From NCBI GenBank assembly GCA_965220075.1, contig OZ244806.1, forward strand, positions 930,001 through 994,000: a stretch of DNA of 64,000 nucleotides, in the 5' to 3' direction. Source of the stretch: G965220075 sp965220075. Lineage in GTDB: Bacteria > Chloroflexota > UBA11872. Of this stretch, positions 1 to 9,090 are shown piece by piece (the first letter of the stretch is position 1; every line of letters begins with the position of its first letter). The translations under genes were made by a program, and so were the position numbers. The notes beneath the pieces are model-generated. The model saw only the letters and a list, made by a program, of their open reading frames with translations, did not search any database and was not told where the DNA came from.

Positions 1-892
1 CGTAGCCCTGCGCGTCATAGAACAGATTGGCGCCGCCTCTCCACAGGCTTTGATGCACGTGCATGCCCGAGCCGTTGTCGCCAAAAACCGGCTTCGGCAT
101 GAAGGTGACCGTGTAGCCATGCTGCCGCGCCACGTTCTTGACAAGGTACTTGTAGACCATTAGGTGGTCGGCGGTGTGCGTGAGCGGGCCGTAGTGCAGG
201 TCGATCTCGGCCTGGCCTGCCGTGGCCACCTCGTGGTGATGGGTCTCAACGTCCACGCCGGCGTCGAGCATCGCCAGTACCATCCGTGAACGCAGATCCT
301 GCAGCTTGTCGGTGGGCGGCGTCGGGAAATACCCCTCCTTGTGACGGGGCCGGTGACCCAGGTTGGGCGAATGAATGTCGTCCGCGCCGGCGTTCCAAAT
401 CCCTTCCTCCGAGTCCACGAAGTAGAAGCCGGCGTTGGCCGCCTGGTCGAAGCGCACGCTGTTGAAGATGAAGAACTCGGCCTCCGGACCCCAGTAGCTT
501 GTGTCCGCGATCCCGCTGCTAGTCACGAACTGCTCGGCCTTCTTCGCGACGTTGCGCGGATCGCGGGTATAAGCCTCGCCCGTGATCGGGTCCCTGATGT
601 CGGCGATCAGGACGAGAGTGGGGACTTCGAGGGTCGGGTCCACGAACGCGGTGGTGGGATCGGGCACGACCAGCATGTCGCTCTCTTGGATCTGCTGAAA
701 TCCGCGAATGCTCGAACCGTCGAATCCCAGGCCCTCATCGAAGGCGTCGTCATCGAGCTTGTCGATGGGAATCGAGAAGTGCTGCCACGTGCCCGGCAGG
801 TCGGTGAACCGTATGTCCACCATTCGCGCGTCCGCGTCGCGTGCCTTGCGCAGCGCGGATTGGATCAGGTCGGCCGTCGATTCGTCGGTCAT
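1..892 (-). CDS. glnA: Glutamine synthetase type I, 5' part (C-terminus beyond window)
   Basis: Catalyses ATP-dependent amidation of glutamate to glutamine in the cytoplasm. About 297 N-terminal residues are present; the gene runs off the left edge. The frame read from 892 starts MTDESTADLIQSALRKA and contains the family signatures FDGSSIRGF (about residue 55), EAEFFIF, HHEVATAGQAEID and KPVFGDNGSGMHVHQSLW, the last being the glutamate/ATP-site region of GlnA. The ATG at 892-890 is preceded on the minus strand by GAGGAG at good spacing, so the start is well supported. No adenylylation site can be checked because the C-terminus is missing. A hairpin lies about 65-90 nt upstream (957-983) and may be a leader element. 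Class I GlnA identity is very secure. Confidence 0.97.
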   Translation of the reverse strand, partial: MTDESTADLIQSALRKARDADARMVDIRFTDLPGTWQHFSIPIDKLDDDAFDEGLGFDGSSIRGFQQIQESDMLVVPDPTTAFVDPTLEVPTLVLIADIRDPITGEAYTRDPRNVAKKAEQFVTSSGIADTSYWGPEAEFFIFNSVRFDQAANAGFYFVDSEEGIWNAGADDIHSPNLGHRPRHKEGYFPTPPTDKLQDLRSRMVLAMLDAGVDVETHHHEVATAGQAEIDLHYGPLTHTADHLMVYKYLVKNVARQHGYTVTFMPKPVFGDNGSGMHVHQSLWRGGANLFYDAQGY

Positions 893-1354
893 GGTTCGCT
901 CCTCAGACTCAGCCTCGCTGGCTCGGGGACGGCCCACAGGCCCAAACATACAAACGGTCCCGCAGCTTCCTCGCTGCCGGGACCTCATTGACACGCCAGG
1001 GGCCCCTGCGCCGGGGCCCAAGCACCGCTCTCGAGCGGTCTGCAAATGATTGTAGAGACCGCGCGAAACGCTGTCCAAAGCCGTGGCCGCCGCCCATGCC
1101 ACTGACCTGAAAGCGGCGGGTGGGGCTATCGCCGTGGCCTGCCCGCGAATGCTCGCGCCGGGGGTAATTGCCGGCGCACGTCCCACCCGGCCAACGTAGC
1201 CCAACGGCGCGTCCTGTCGGCGCCCACGTACAATCATCACCGTCCGCACCCTGGGCTCGGCGGGCACACCGCCGCTCAGCGGCTCGCTGCCAACAAACGA
1301 AGTGGGAAAACCAGCCAGGGTACGGAGCGTCTAATAGCGCGGATGGGGTGAGCG
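893..1354. other. Intergenic region between divergent glnA and SH3-domain gene
   Basis: About 460 bp separate the glnA start from the plus-strand SH3-domain gene. I see no convincing protein gene: the several overlapping open frames on both strands are arginine- and proline-rich and lack recognisable motifs. The only clear structure is the inverted repeat at 957-983. Both flanking genes diverge from here, so promoters for both must lie in this stretch, but I cannot name a clear -35/-10 pair. Confidence 0.6.
957..983 (-). promoter_or_regulatory. Leader hairpin upstream of glnA
   Basis: The arms GTCCCGCAGC and GCTGCCGGGAC form a near-perfect 10-bp stem with one bulged base and a 6-nt loop. Read toward glnA, it is followed by a moderately T-rich stretch (CGTTTGTATGTTTG) and lies 65-90 nt before the ATG. 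It could be an attenuator-like terminator in the glnA leader, or a terminator of an upstream transcript. No known riboswitch consensus is recognised. Confidence 0.4.
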
Positions 1355-1852
1355 GTGCAGCTTTGGGAGCGCTTCGTTCTGGGGCGAGTCGGGCTCGGAT
1401 TCGCCGTTCTGGCCACGCTTGCGATTCCAATCGTCGGGATCGTGATCCTGCGATTCCTGCTCAGCGGGGTTCCGGTGGAGCTGTCGCCGGGCGGCGTGGT
1501 GGACGCGGTGATTACGGCGCGACCGGCCGAACAGACGTCTCCGCGGTTGGGGGCGTCCCGACTGCCGACCGTCCTGCCGGCCGCCACGGCGCCGCCTGCG
1601 TCTACACAGGCGGCGCCGCAGGCACCGGCCGTTCGAGCTTCTCCGACTCCGACCGCGCAGCCTGTTGGCCTGGTGAACGCTACCGACGGGCTCAATCTAC
1701 GGACGCAGCCGAACACTCACGCGCGCGTGCTGCGCATCCTGCCCTTTGAAACCGAAGTCAAGCTGACCGGTCGGGAACGCCTTGCCGAAGGTCTTCGGTG
1801 GGTCGAGCTCGAGCAGGGCGGTTGGGTCCAGGAGCGCTACCTGAACCGGTGA
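1355..1852 (+). CDS. Membrane-anchored protein with C-terminal bacterial SH3 domain
   Basis: A 165-residue protein with a hydrophobic N-terminal segment (residues about 10-35, VGLGFAVLATLAIPIVGIV) that should act as a signal anchor. A proline/alanine/threonine-rich linker (about 55-100) follows, then a C-terminal SH3b-type domain (about 103-165) with the typical ATDGLNLRTQPN...VLRILPFETEVKL...WVELEQGGWV pattern. Bacterial SH3 domains of this type often bind cell wall or act in envelope proteins; no catalytic domain is attached. The start is a GTG; the in-frame ATG at 1343 is followed at once by a stop, which forces the GTG. The gene stands alone between glnA (divergent) and the large membrane protein. 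Confidence 0.75.
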   Translation: MQLWERFVLGRVGLGFAVLATLAIPIVGIVILRFLLSGVPVELSPGGVVDAVITARPAEQTSPRLGASRLPTVLPAATAPPASTQAAPQAPAVRASPTPTAQPVGLVNATDGLNLRTQPNTHARVLRILPFETEVKLTGRERLAEGLRWVELEQGGWVQERYLNR

Positions 1853-1975
1853 GGCGCCGCCCGCGCGGCTGATGCGGCAGTCGCGAGCTGGCCGCCGTAG
1901 CCGCACCCGCCCACGGTGATACGCCTCTTTCAGCTCCCAGGCTAGGGGGCGCTAACTCCGGGTCCTTGCCGTAGA

Positions 1976-4900
1976 GTGCGCTCCATGCGCTGGCAGGTTC
2001 TCAGCCGTTCCCGCGGCCTGCCCTTCGGCCTGATCGTGGTTATCGCCGCGGGGCTGGCGCCGCTGTTTTGGGTCGACTCCGGCCTCATCGCCAAGGCCGA
2101 GGACTTCTTCCTGCCGATCACGTTCGACCGCTGGCTGGACTACGTCAGCACCTGGGACTCGAGTAGGGGGTTCGGATCGAGTCCGGACGACCGTCTGTCG
2201 GCTGTGTTCTTCATGTTCTGGCCGGCCTTGTTCCGGGGACTTGGGTTCTCGATCGAGACGGCGCAGCGGCTGCAGTTCACGTTTTGGTTCCTGGGCTCCG
2301 GGCTGGCCATGTACGTGCTGATGAGGACCTTGGTGCGGTCGGAGACAGCGCGCGTGGGGGCTGTGCTCTTCTACCTGTTCAACTTCTACCAGGAGCCGGT
2401 GTACCAAGGGTTCAACATAGCGAACCTGAGCGCGTACGCGGCGCTGCCGCTGGCGCTGGCGGTGACGATAGGAGCGCTGCGCGGAGGCAGCGTGTGGGTG
2501 TGGGGAGGGTTGCTGGGGCTGGTGTCGCTGATTGGGTCGGGAGCGGGAGCGAACCCGCCGTTGGCGGTGGTGGCGCTGGCGCCGGTGCCGCTCTACGTGG
2601 GTCTGTACGCGGTACGGCGCTGGCGCATGGGCGACAAGGCAGGGGTGAAGAGAGCGCTGCGGTTCGGAGTGATCGGGCTGGTGCTGACGGTGGCGGTGAA
2701 CGGGTACTGGCTGATACCGCAGGCGGTGGGATTCGTGACGGTCGGTCCTACGCAGGTATTCGCGAGCGTGCTGGAGACGGAAAGGGGCGGGTTCCTGGCG
2801 CGTCTTTCAGAAAGCACCGCGCCGCTCAACGTGCTGCGTTTACAGGGCCAGTGGACCTGGTACCAAACCTACGCCGGTGTGCCCGTGATCCCGTATGCGG
2901 GTACGTACCTGTCGCAGCCGTGGGCGGTGGCGCTGAGCGTGGTGCCGGCTGTGGCGGGTCTGGCGGGTCTGATGCTGAGCCGGGACCGGCGGATGCTGTA
3001 CTTCGCGGGACTGGCGGTGCTTGGACTGTTGTTCAGCGGGGGGCTGAACGGGCCCACGGGGTGGCTGTTTGGCTGGCTGTGGGAACACGTGCCTTTGTTC
3101 ACGATCTTCCGCAGCCCGTGGTACAAGGCGACGTTGCTGACGGTGCTGGGGCTAGCGCCGCTGATAGGGGTAGGACTGGGTGCGGGAGTGGAGCGGCTCG
3201 AGGGAGCCGTGGGGCGGCTGGCGCGTGCAGGTGCGCTTGAAGGCATGCGGACCGGGGTACGCGGAGGCGCGTTGGTACTGCTGGTGGCGCCCTATCTGGC
3301 GTACATGGGACCGGTGGTGAGGGGGGAGATATTGGTGAAGCGGGAGGCTGGGGATCTGCTGTACCCGTATCAGGTGAAGCTGCCGGAGTACTTGGAGGAA
3401 GCGGGCGAGTGGCTGGAGAGCCGGCCGGGCGACTTCCGGGTGCTGCCCCTGCCGCCGATGCAACGGTTGACAACTGACTGGGGATACACCGCATACGCGC
3501 CGGCCTTGGCCGAGTTCAGTGAGCGGCCGTTCATAAGCCTCGTCGAGCCTGCTGGGGGCGCCAGAGTGATGTACGACACGTTGCTGCGGACGCGCCGAGA
3601 GGGAGCGCTGCGGATACTGGGCCGGTCGGGCGTTGGCCACGTGATGCAGCAGGACGACGTAGGCAATCGGTATTTGGCTCCACGAGAGTTTCCGGCGTCT
3701 GAGACGGCTGCGATCGTGCGCGACTTGGGGCTGGAGGAAGAGGCACGGATAGGGCCGCTGCACTTCTACCGGGTACCGGAGGTGAAGCCGCTGGTCTGGG
3801 GTACGCGCAGCGTGATAGTGGATTCGGTGCAGAGAGAGCACCTGGGACCGCTGCTGGAAGTGGCGGATGTGGTCGATGGGGCGGTGGCGCTCACCCCGGA
3901 GACGGATGGCGAGGCGCGGACGGGTATCGCCGCCATGCTGGGGGACAGTGGGTCCCAGACGGGGCTGGCCGTGCGCGCGCTCAATCGGCTCACGGACGGG
4001 AACCAAGGCATTCAGCTGCACGACCTGCGGGGGCTGTCTTCGAAAGTCTTGGAGGTGCTGCTCGAACAGGCCGCGGAGCGGGGGAGCCATCTCGTTCCGC
4101 CGGGAAAGAAATCAATTCGGGTGGCTCTTGACACCCCCGCGGCGTACGAGCTGTGGGAGCGGCGGCCACTATTGACCGACGAACGGGCGGCGGATCCTTC
4201 TGAGGAGATGGAGTGGAGCAGGGCCACAGTCAACGACGCTGCCCTTCAACCGCCTGATGGGCCTATCGGAGGACCTGCCGGCCAACGATGGATCTTGCGC
4301 GGTGTCTTCGTAGCGACTCGCGGCGAGACTAAGCTCAATCTCCCGGAGCCTGCGCCCAGCCCCTATGGGGTTGAATTTGTGCTGCTCGAGAAAGCCAAGC
4401 GCTTGGAGTCCATGTCCGACATCGTGGCGGCGCTGGCTGGGGGCGCAAGCGCTGGCTACTGGCACTTGATCAGCGGTGTGGAGCTCTCCGGCGTAGAGCT
4501 CAATGCTGCTGAGTTGCGTGTGGGGGCGCTGAGCGGATGGAGATCGCTGAAGGCGGGCGAACTGTCCGCGAACATGCGCAAGACGGGTCTGGTGCAGAGA
4601 CGGGTCAACCAGCTGGAAGTCGTCAGACCCGCAAGCGAGCCTGGAACAGCGGCCCTGGCCATGCGGGTACGTTCAATCGGCCGGCAGCGCACGCTGTGGG
4701 TACGGGTCAACGATGAGTTCGTGGCGGTGCGCCGTCTGAGAGCGGACGATACGACGGAAATAGTGGTGCACGGGCTGCGCCTCGATCCGGGGAGAAACCT
4801 GGTTGGCTTCTATTCGCCCGACGCGGATACAGAGCTGGCGGACGGGAGTTTGGTGAGCTTCGAGATCGAGACGCCGATCAGGGTGGGCACGATCGCGCGG

Positions 4901-5530
4901 ACGCGGAGCTTGCAGATAGCCAGGGACGGCGTATACGAGTTGATGCTGCTGCCGGGGGGGGGCAACGTGGGGCTGACGGACGTTCCCAGGCAACTGAAGT
5001 GGCTTCGGATCGACGGGATGAGCGTGCTGGAGCGGCTGGAGGCCGCGGACGGCGGTCGGCCGGCGCGGGTAGAGGTTGAGTTGAGCGCCGGGCATCACGT
5101 AGTGGAGATCGGGCAGACCGACGGGACGCCGCTTGACGTGTTGCTGGCGCCCAAGGGGCAAGCGGAGCTAGGCGCGCGGGAGGCGCCGCGGGTGAGCTAC
5201 GAGCGGCTGCGCGAGACGCACATACGGGCGCGGGTCGGCACTAGCGGGCCGTACGTGCTGGTGCTCAACGAGTCCTACGACCCGCGCTGGAAGGCGTACG
5301 TGGAAGGGCGGGAGGTGGCGCGGCACTTCGAGGTAAACGGAGTAGCGAATGGGTGGGTGATCGAGGCGGATGGAGCGCACGAGGTGGAGCTGGAGTTCAG
5401 CGCGCAGCGGCTGGCGGACGTGATGCTGTGGGTGTCGCTGGCGACAGTGGGAGCAATCGTGCTTGGGGTGCTGCTATACAGTCAGAGAGGTCTGCGCGGG
5501 AAGTGGCTGACGCGCGATAAGCAAAGATGA
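1976..5530 (+). CDS. Large polytopic membrane protein, YfhO/GT-C glycosyltransferase-like
   Basis: An 1184-residue protein. Roughly residues 15-430 hold ten or more hydrophobic segments in the style of GT-C fold glycosyltransferases. A long extracytoplasmic region (about 440-1130) follows, and a final transmembrane helix (about 1145-1170) before a short basic tail. The part before the last helix (SYDPRWKAYVEGRE) resembles the conserved end of YfhO-family membrane proteins, which act in cell-envelope glycosylation. The N-terminal region has an acidic ED pair (KAEDFFLPI, about residue 42) after the first helix, typical of GT-C enzymes. The start could also be the ATG at 1985; neither has a strong ribosome site. 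The coding style (many GGG, GGA, ATA and CGG codons) differs from the nusA operon. Exact substrate unknown. Confidence 0.65.
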   Translation: MRSMRWQVLSRSRGLPFGLIVVIAAGLAPLFWVDSGLIAKAEDFFLPITFDRWLDYVSTWDSSRGFGSSPDDRLSAVFFMFWPALFRGLGFSIETAQRLQFTFWFLGSGLAMYVLMRTLVRSETARVGAVLFYLFNFYQEPVYQGFNIANLSAYAALPLALAVTIGALRGGSVWVWGGLLGLVSLIGSGAGANPPLAVVALAPVPLYVGLYAVRRWRMGDKAGVKRALRFGVIGLVLTVAVNGYWLIPQAVGFVTVGPTQVFASVLETERGGFLARLSESTAPLNVLRLQGQWTWYQTYAGVPVIPYAGTYLSQPWAVALSVVPAVAGLAGLMLSRDRRMLYFAGLAVLGLLFSGGLNGPTGWLFGWLWEHVPLFTIFRSPWYKATLLTVLGLAPLIGVGLGAGVERLEGAVGRLARAGALEGMRTGVRGGALVLLVAPYLAYMGPVVRGEILVKREAGDLLYPYQVKLPEYLEEAGEWLESRPGDFRVLPLPPMQRLTTDWGYTAYAPALAEFSERPFISLVEPAGGARVMYDTLLRTRREGALRILGRSGVGHVMQQDDVGNRYLAPREFPASETAAIVRDLGLEEEARIGPLHFYRVPEVKPLVWGTRSVIVDSVQREHLGPLLEVADVVDGAVALTPETDGEARTGIAAMLGDSGSQTGLAVRALNRLTDGNQGIQLHDLRGLSSKVLEVLLEQAAERGSHLVPPGKKSIRVALDTPAAYELWERRPLLTDERAADPSEEMEWSRATVNDAALQPPDGPIGGPAGQRWILRGVFVATRGETKLNLPEPAPSPYGVEFVLLEKAKRLESMSDIVAALAGGASAGYWHLISGVELSGVELNAAELRVGALSGWRSLKAGELSANMRKTGLVQRRVNQLEVVRPASEPGTAALAMRVRSIGRQRTLWVRVNDEFVAVRRLRADDTTEIVVHGLRLDPGRNLVGFYSPDADTELADGSLVSFEIETPIRVGTIARTRSLQIARDGVYELMLLPGGGNVGLTDVPRQLKWLRIDGMSVLERLEAADGGRPARVEVELSAGHHVVEIGQTDGTPLDVLLAPKGQAELGAREAPRVSYERLRETHIRARVGTSGPYVLVLNESYDPRWKAYVEGREVARHFEVNGVANGWVIEADGAHEVELEFSAQRLADVMLWVSLATVGAIVLGVLLYSQRGLRGKWLTRDKQR

Positions 5531-5645
5531 AAGCGGCGAGAGAGAGCTATCGGGTTAGAGCCGAGAAGGGCCGGGCTCATGCGGCGGGAGTGCGACGGCG
5601 TCTAATGGATGCGCGCCAGGCGGTAAGGGTGCGGAGCGGCTGACT

Positions 5646-6752
5646 ATGCGGCAACAGCTGCGGAAGCGCTCGTGGTTGCTTAGCTGGTTGGCTCTGGTGG
5701 TGCTGGGTGCGGCGGCCATAGCGGCGCTGGCGCGCGCCGAGCGGGTGTACGAGCCGTGGCCGCTGGCGACCTCGCGTGGGGACATCTCCCTGATGCGGGC
5801 GAGCGAAAGCACGCGGCAAGTGGTCGAGCTGGGACCGGGCGCGCTGCGCGGGTTCGCGGCGGCCGTACGGATACCGTCGGCTGGCAGCGATCCAGTGTTG
5901 CTGAACCTGCGCATCAGAGAGGTGGGCCAGGGGAACAGAATCCTGCGAGAGAAACGAGTGGAGGTGCAGGGCGCCGGCGGACACGAGGTAACCACTGGTG
6001 TGATGCCCGCAGTGATCCCGGCCGACCCGCGGAGGGCGGTGCTGGAAGTAGAGGTAGACCCTGCAAGCCCGGGCGCGGCGACGGTCCTGAGGAGCGAAAG
6101 GGAGAACGTGCCGCGTGCGAGCCTGACGATCAACGGTGCAGCCACCGACGCGGGCCTGCGAGCAAACGTAGCGCCGGTGATGAGCGCGAGCACGCGCGCG
6201 ATGGTGGAGCGGCTGCTGGAGGAGTCGCCGCTGGGAAGCACGCTGTATCTGATAGCGGCGGTAGCGGGAGCGCTGACGAGCATGATGATCGCGGCTGACG
6301 CGCTTAGGCGGATAACGGGGCGCCGGCTGAGAAGAGCCGCGCGCGCGGCAATACTGCTCACAGCGGGCCCATTGACCTTGCTTGCGCTGGCGGTAGGCAC
6401 GCTCACGCTAAGGGTGGGATCGGATCGGCACTACCTGCTGGAGTTGCGCGACAGCTATTGGGGCGGAGCGCTGGGGTTGGTGATGCTGCTAGGTCTGAGT
6501 ACGGGCGGGCTATGGATCTTGACGCGCTGGACGGGGTGGCGAGGGATGCTAAGCCTGGGAGCCTGGCGGCGGGCGCGCTGGGTCCTATGGCGGTGGCTGA
6601 TAGGCGCGGCTATATGGAGCCTGCTGGTGGGCTTGCCCTTGAAACTGTGGGGCCAGGAGGAAGCGGCGCAGAGCGCGGGGGCGGTCTCGCTGGTGCTGCT
6701 GACGGTGGGAGTGGCGATAGCCATGCTGATGGGGCTCAAGCGCGCCGACTGA
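5646..6752 (+). CDS. Membrane protein of unknown family downstream of the YfhO-like gene
   Basis: A 368-residue protein that I do not recognise. It has an N-terminal hydrophobic helix (residues about 9-28), a soluble region of about 160 residues with beta-rich character, and then about five hydrophobic segments (near 200-220, 233-255, 275-295, 320-335 and 345-362). It starts at ATG 5646 with GGAGCGG upstream. It lies 115 bp after the large YfhO-like protein on the same strand and shares its G-rich, ATA-using coding style. The two are therefore probably one functional and evolutionary unit, perhaps both in surface polysaccharide export or glycosylation. The function is inference from context only. 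Confidence 0.6.
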   Translation: MRQQLRKRSWLLSWLALVVLGAAAIAALARAERVYEPWPLATSRGDISLMRASESTRQVVELGPGALRGFAAAVRIPSAGSDPVLLNLRIREVGQGNRILREKRVEVQGAGGHEVTTGVMPAVIPADPRRAVLEVEVDPASPGAATVLRSERENVPRASLTINGAATDAGLRANVAPVMSASTRAMVERLLEESPLGSTLYLIAAVAGALTSMMIAADALRRITGRRLRRAARAAILLTAGPLTLLALAVGTLTLRVGSDRHYLLELRDSYWGGALGLVMLLGLSTGGLWILTRWTGWRGMLSLGAWRRARWVLWRWLIGAAIWSLLVGLPLKLWGQEEAAQSAGAVSLVLLTVGVAIAMLMGLKRAD

Positions 6753-7115
6753 GAGCGAGCGGCACGCCCCCAACCGCGTTCTCTCCGCCAGGTGAGGGTG
6801 TCCACTAAACCGGGTCGACTCCACAGCGCGATCTCTCATAAGGCCGCTCAACCCCCTGCCGCGGCTCGAATCCCAGCCGGGTGACACACGATGGAAGATT
6901 ACGCATAGGTCTCCGAGTGGTGACGGAGCGGACGTCCGTCCCTCCGCGCTAGATCCGGAATCGAGGCGGGACCTCGGCCGCGGTGCTCTGCCTTGCGGGA
7001 GCCGTGGCGACTGGCCCGCGGTTCCCAAGCATCCCCTTCGCGCCGACCCTCTCCGCAAAAAATCCGAGCAGCTATACGTGCACGCCCCTCGCTGCGTCTC
7101 GCGGGCGGCGCAATC
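6753..7115. other. Intergenic region between convergent genes
   Basis: About 360 bp between a plus-strand and a minus-strand gene that converge. Small open frames here are compositional shadows with no motif or ribosome site. Near 6776-6805 there is a poor partial match to the CTCTCC...GGTGAGGGTG intergenic repeat seen elsewhere in the window. Nothing else is supported. Confidence 0.5.
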
Positions 7116-7709
7116 TCAGGGCTTCGCCGAGCCTGACAGGATGATCTCACCGTCATGTGAGATCAGCGACTCGATCTCCAGCGAAATGCGCGGCAATCCG
7201 GCGTCCACGGTCCGCGCGACCAACTCGAGCAGAGCCGTACGCAGAAACCCGGGCGCGAACAGCTCGCCTATCTGTACGCGCTGCAGCTCGACCATGCGCT
7301 CGCCGTTCTCCACCAGCACCTCCAGATCGATACGGAATGGGAAGCGCTGGCCCAGCGACTCGATGATGCCGGTCACGACAACCACACCGTCCAAGAAAGC
7401 TATCTGCAGGTCGTCCAGGGCGCCGAACCAGTGACCGGCCTGGCCCCAATCGGCCATCAGCGCGGTCACCTCTTCGTGCGTGAATGCAATCTGCGCGGGC
7501 GCCGCCCGCCCGCGCGCGCGCGCCTGGTCGCTGATCGCCACGAAATCCGCCAGCTTCGCGCTGGCGTTTTCCATCACGGCTTCACCCACCTGTATGCGGG
7601 GCAGGTCGCTGCGATCGAGATCGCCGCGCGTCGCGAAGATACCCAGGATCACAACCAGGGCGGCGAGCGTGAGAACCGCCCACAGGACGAATACGATCAG
7701 TCGTCGCAA
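7116..7709 (-). CDS. Single-pass membrane-anchored hypothetical protein
   Basis: A 197-residue protein with a short basic N-terminus (MRRL) and a hydrophobic anchor at residues 4-27, so most of the protein should lie outside the cytoplasm. The rest is an alternating beta-like pattern (VVVVTGIIESLGQRFPFRIDLEVLVENGERMVELQRVQIG), reminiscent of the LmeA/DUF2993-type lipid-binding fold, but I cannot assign a family with certainty. It is transcribed divergently from the homocysteine methyltransferase gene and shares no operon with it. Confidence 0.6.
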   Translation of the reverse strand: MRRLIVFVLWAVLTLAALVVILGIFATRGDLDRSDLPRIQVGEAVMENASAKLADFVAISDQARARGRAAPAQIAFTHEEVTALMADWGQAGHWFGALDDLQIAFLDGVVVVTGIIESLGQRFPFRIDLEVLVENGERMVELQRVQIGELFAPGFLRTALLELVARTVDAGLPRISLEIESLISHDGEIILSGSAKP

Positions 7710-7943
7710 AGCTAAGCCGTGCGAGCCGGGCGCCTGAGCCGCACCAGGGGCGGCCAGGCTGGCTGCGGGCGCATCCCGCTCACCTGAATTCCCCCATCGT
7801 CACGAGTCTCGATGCTAACAGTCACCTGCCCGCGAAATCCCCGCCCGGCCATTACGCCGCCGCCTGTGAGAGCGTTGCTAGACTCGCATCGGGCGCCTAC
7901 GGCCTTTCCGAGGGCCTCTCGCACGGTAGCCTCATCTCAGCAA

Positions 7944-8849
7944 ATGACCATCGACCGTACTGATTCCCGCGCTGTCCTGCGTCACCTGGAGCGCACGCCG
8001 CTCCTGTTCGACGGCGCCATTGGAACCACGCTGAACGCGCTCCCCGAGCGCGATTGGGAGGCGCCCGAGGAAGTAACGCTGCGCCTTCCCAAGCGTTTGG
8101 CCCGGGTCTATACCGACTACGTTCAAGCCGGCGTCGACGTGATCGCTACCAACACTTTCGGCGGCAACCTCATCCGGCTCGAGCGCGCCGGTCTGACCGA
8201 CCGCGCCGCTGAGATCAACCGGCGCGCCGCCGAGATAGCACGCGAAGCGGCCGGCGAGCGCGCTTGGGTGGCGGGCGACATTGGCCAAAGCGGGGACTTC
8301 CTGGAACCGCTCGGCACGATTACGCCGCAGCAGATGGACGATGCCTTCAGCGTGCAGGTGGATCACCTGGTCGCGGGCGGCGTCGACTTGCTGCTGTGCG
8401 AGACATTTGCCGACATCGCCGAAGTCGAGATCGCAATCCGCGCGGCCAAGCGCAGCGGTCTGCCTGTTTTCGCCACCATGACCTATGACGTAAACCTGCA
8501 CACCATGATGGGCGTCGCCCCCGCGGACGGGATGCGTGCCTGTGAGGGCGCCGGTGCCGACGTGGTCGGCATGAACTGCGGCAATGGCCCTGAGGAGATG
8601 AGTCAGGTGCTGGGCGAGATGTTGGCCGCCGGACCAAAGCGGCCGCTCATGGCTCAGTCGAACGCCGGCGTGCCGGAGTTGATAAAAGGACAGATCTGCT
8701 ATCGCTATCCCCCCGAGAAGATGGTCGAGCACGCCCGCGAGTGGATTGTTCGCGGCCTCCGCGTGATCGGCTCGTGCTGCGGCAGCACCCACGAAACCTC
8801 GCGCCTGCTCCGCGAGATGATCGACCGGCTGCCCGCCTCGGCCTCTTAG
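7944..8849 (+). CDS. Homocysteine S-methyltransferase family protein
   Basis: A protein of about 301 residues of the homocysteine-binding TIM-barrel family (MmuM, BHMT, N-terminal MetH). It is expected to transfer a methyl group to homocysteine through zinc. The start LLFDGAIGTTL, the ATNTFGGN motif, the first zinc-ligand region GMNCGNGP and the C-terminal GSCCGSTHE motif with the two adjacent cysteines are all present, so the active site looks complete. An open frame extends upstream to 7812, but family members begin about 15 residues before the FDGAIGT motif, so ATG 7944 is preferred. No cobalamin-binding or B12-activation domain is attached. The methyl donor cannot be read from the sequence. 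Confidence 0.88.
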   Translation: MTIDRTDSRAVLRHLERTPLLFDGAIGTTLNALPERDWEAPEEVTLRLPKRLARVYTDYVQAGVDVIATNTFGGNLIRLERAGLTDRAAEINRRAAEIAREAAGERAWVAGDIGQSGDFLEPLGTITPQQMDDAFSVQVDHLVAGGVDLLLCETFADIAEVEIAIRAAKRSGLPVFATMTYDVNLHTMMGVAPADGMRACEGAGADVVGMNCGNGPEEMSQVLGEMLAAGPKRPLMAQSNAGVPELIKGQICYRYPPEKMVEHAREWIVRGLRVIGSCCGSTHETSRLLREMIDRLPASAS

Positions 8850-8993
8850 CGGCTGCCCCGGCGGCCACGTGCGCCGCCTTGCCTGTGGCAGCCACACTCG
8901 CTTTATGTAACCATAAAAATGATTTTGCAGCATCCTAAGCGTGTAAATACGCCGTTATGATGCGACAAACGCTCGGACAGCCAGCCCTCCTCA

Positions 8994-9023
8994 TTGCGGA
9001 GAATAAAGGTGTGCGGCTATACT
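8994..9023 (+). promoter_or_regulatory. Probable promoter of the nusA operon
   Basis: TTGCGG (8994-8999) and TATACT (9018-9023) are separated by 18 bp and lie about 70 bp before the nusA GTG, in a locally AT-richer stretch of an otherwise GC-rich region. The match to a sigma-70-type promoter is good for this genome. Confidence 0.5.
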
Positions 9024-9090
9024 TGTTAGTTGCCCGAGTTCTCGGCAGCGGGGTGTCGCGTCCGTTTAGCAGGCGTCCAAGGAGGCAGGC

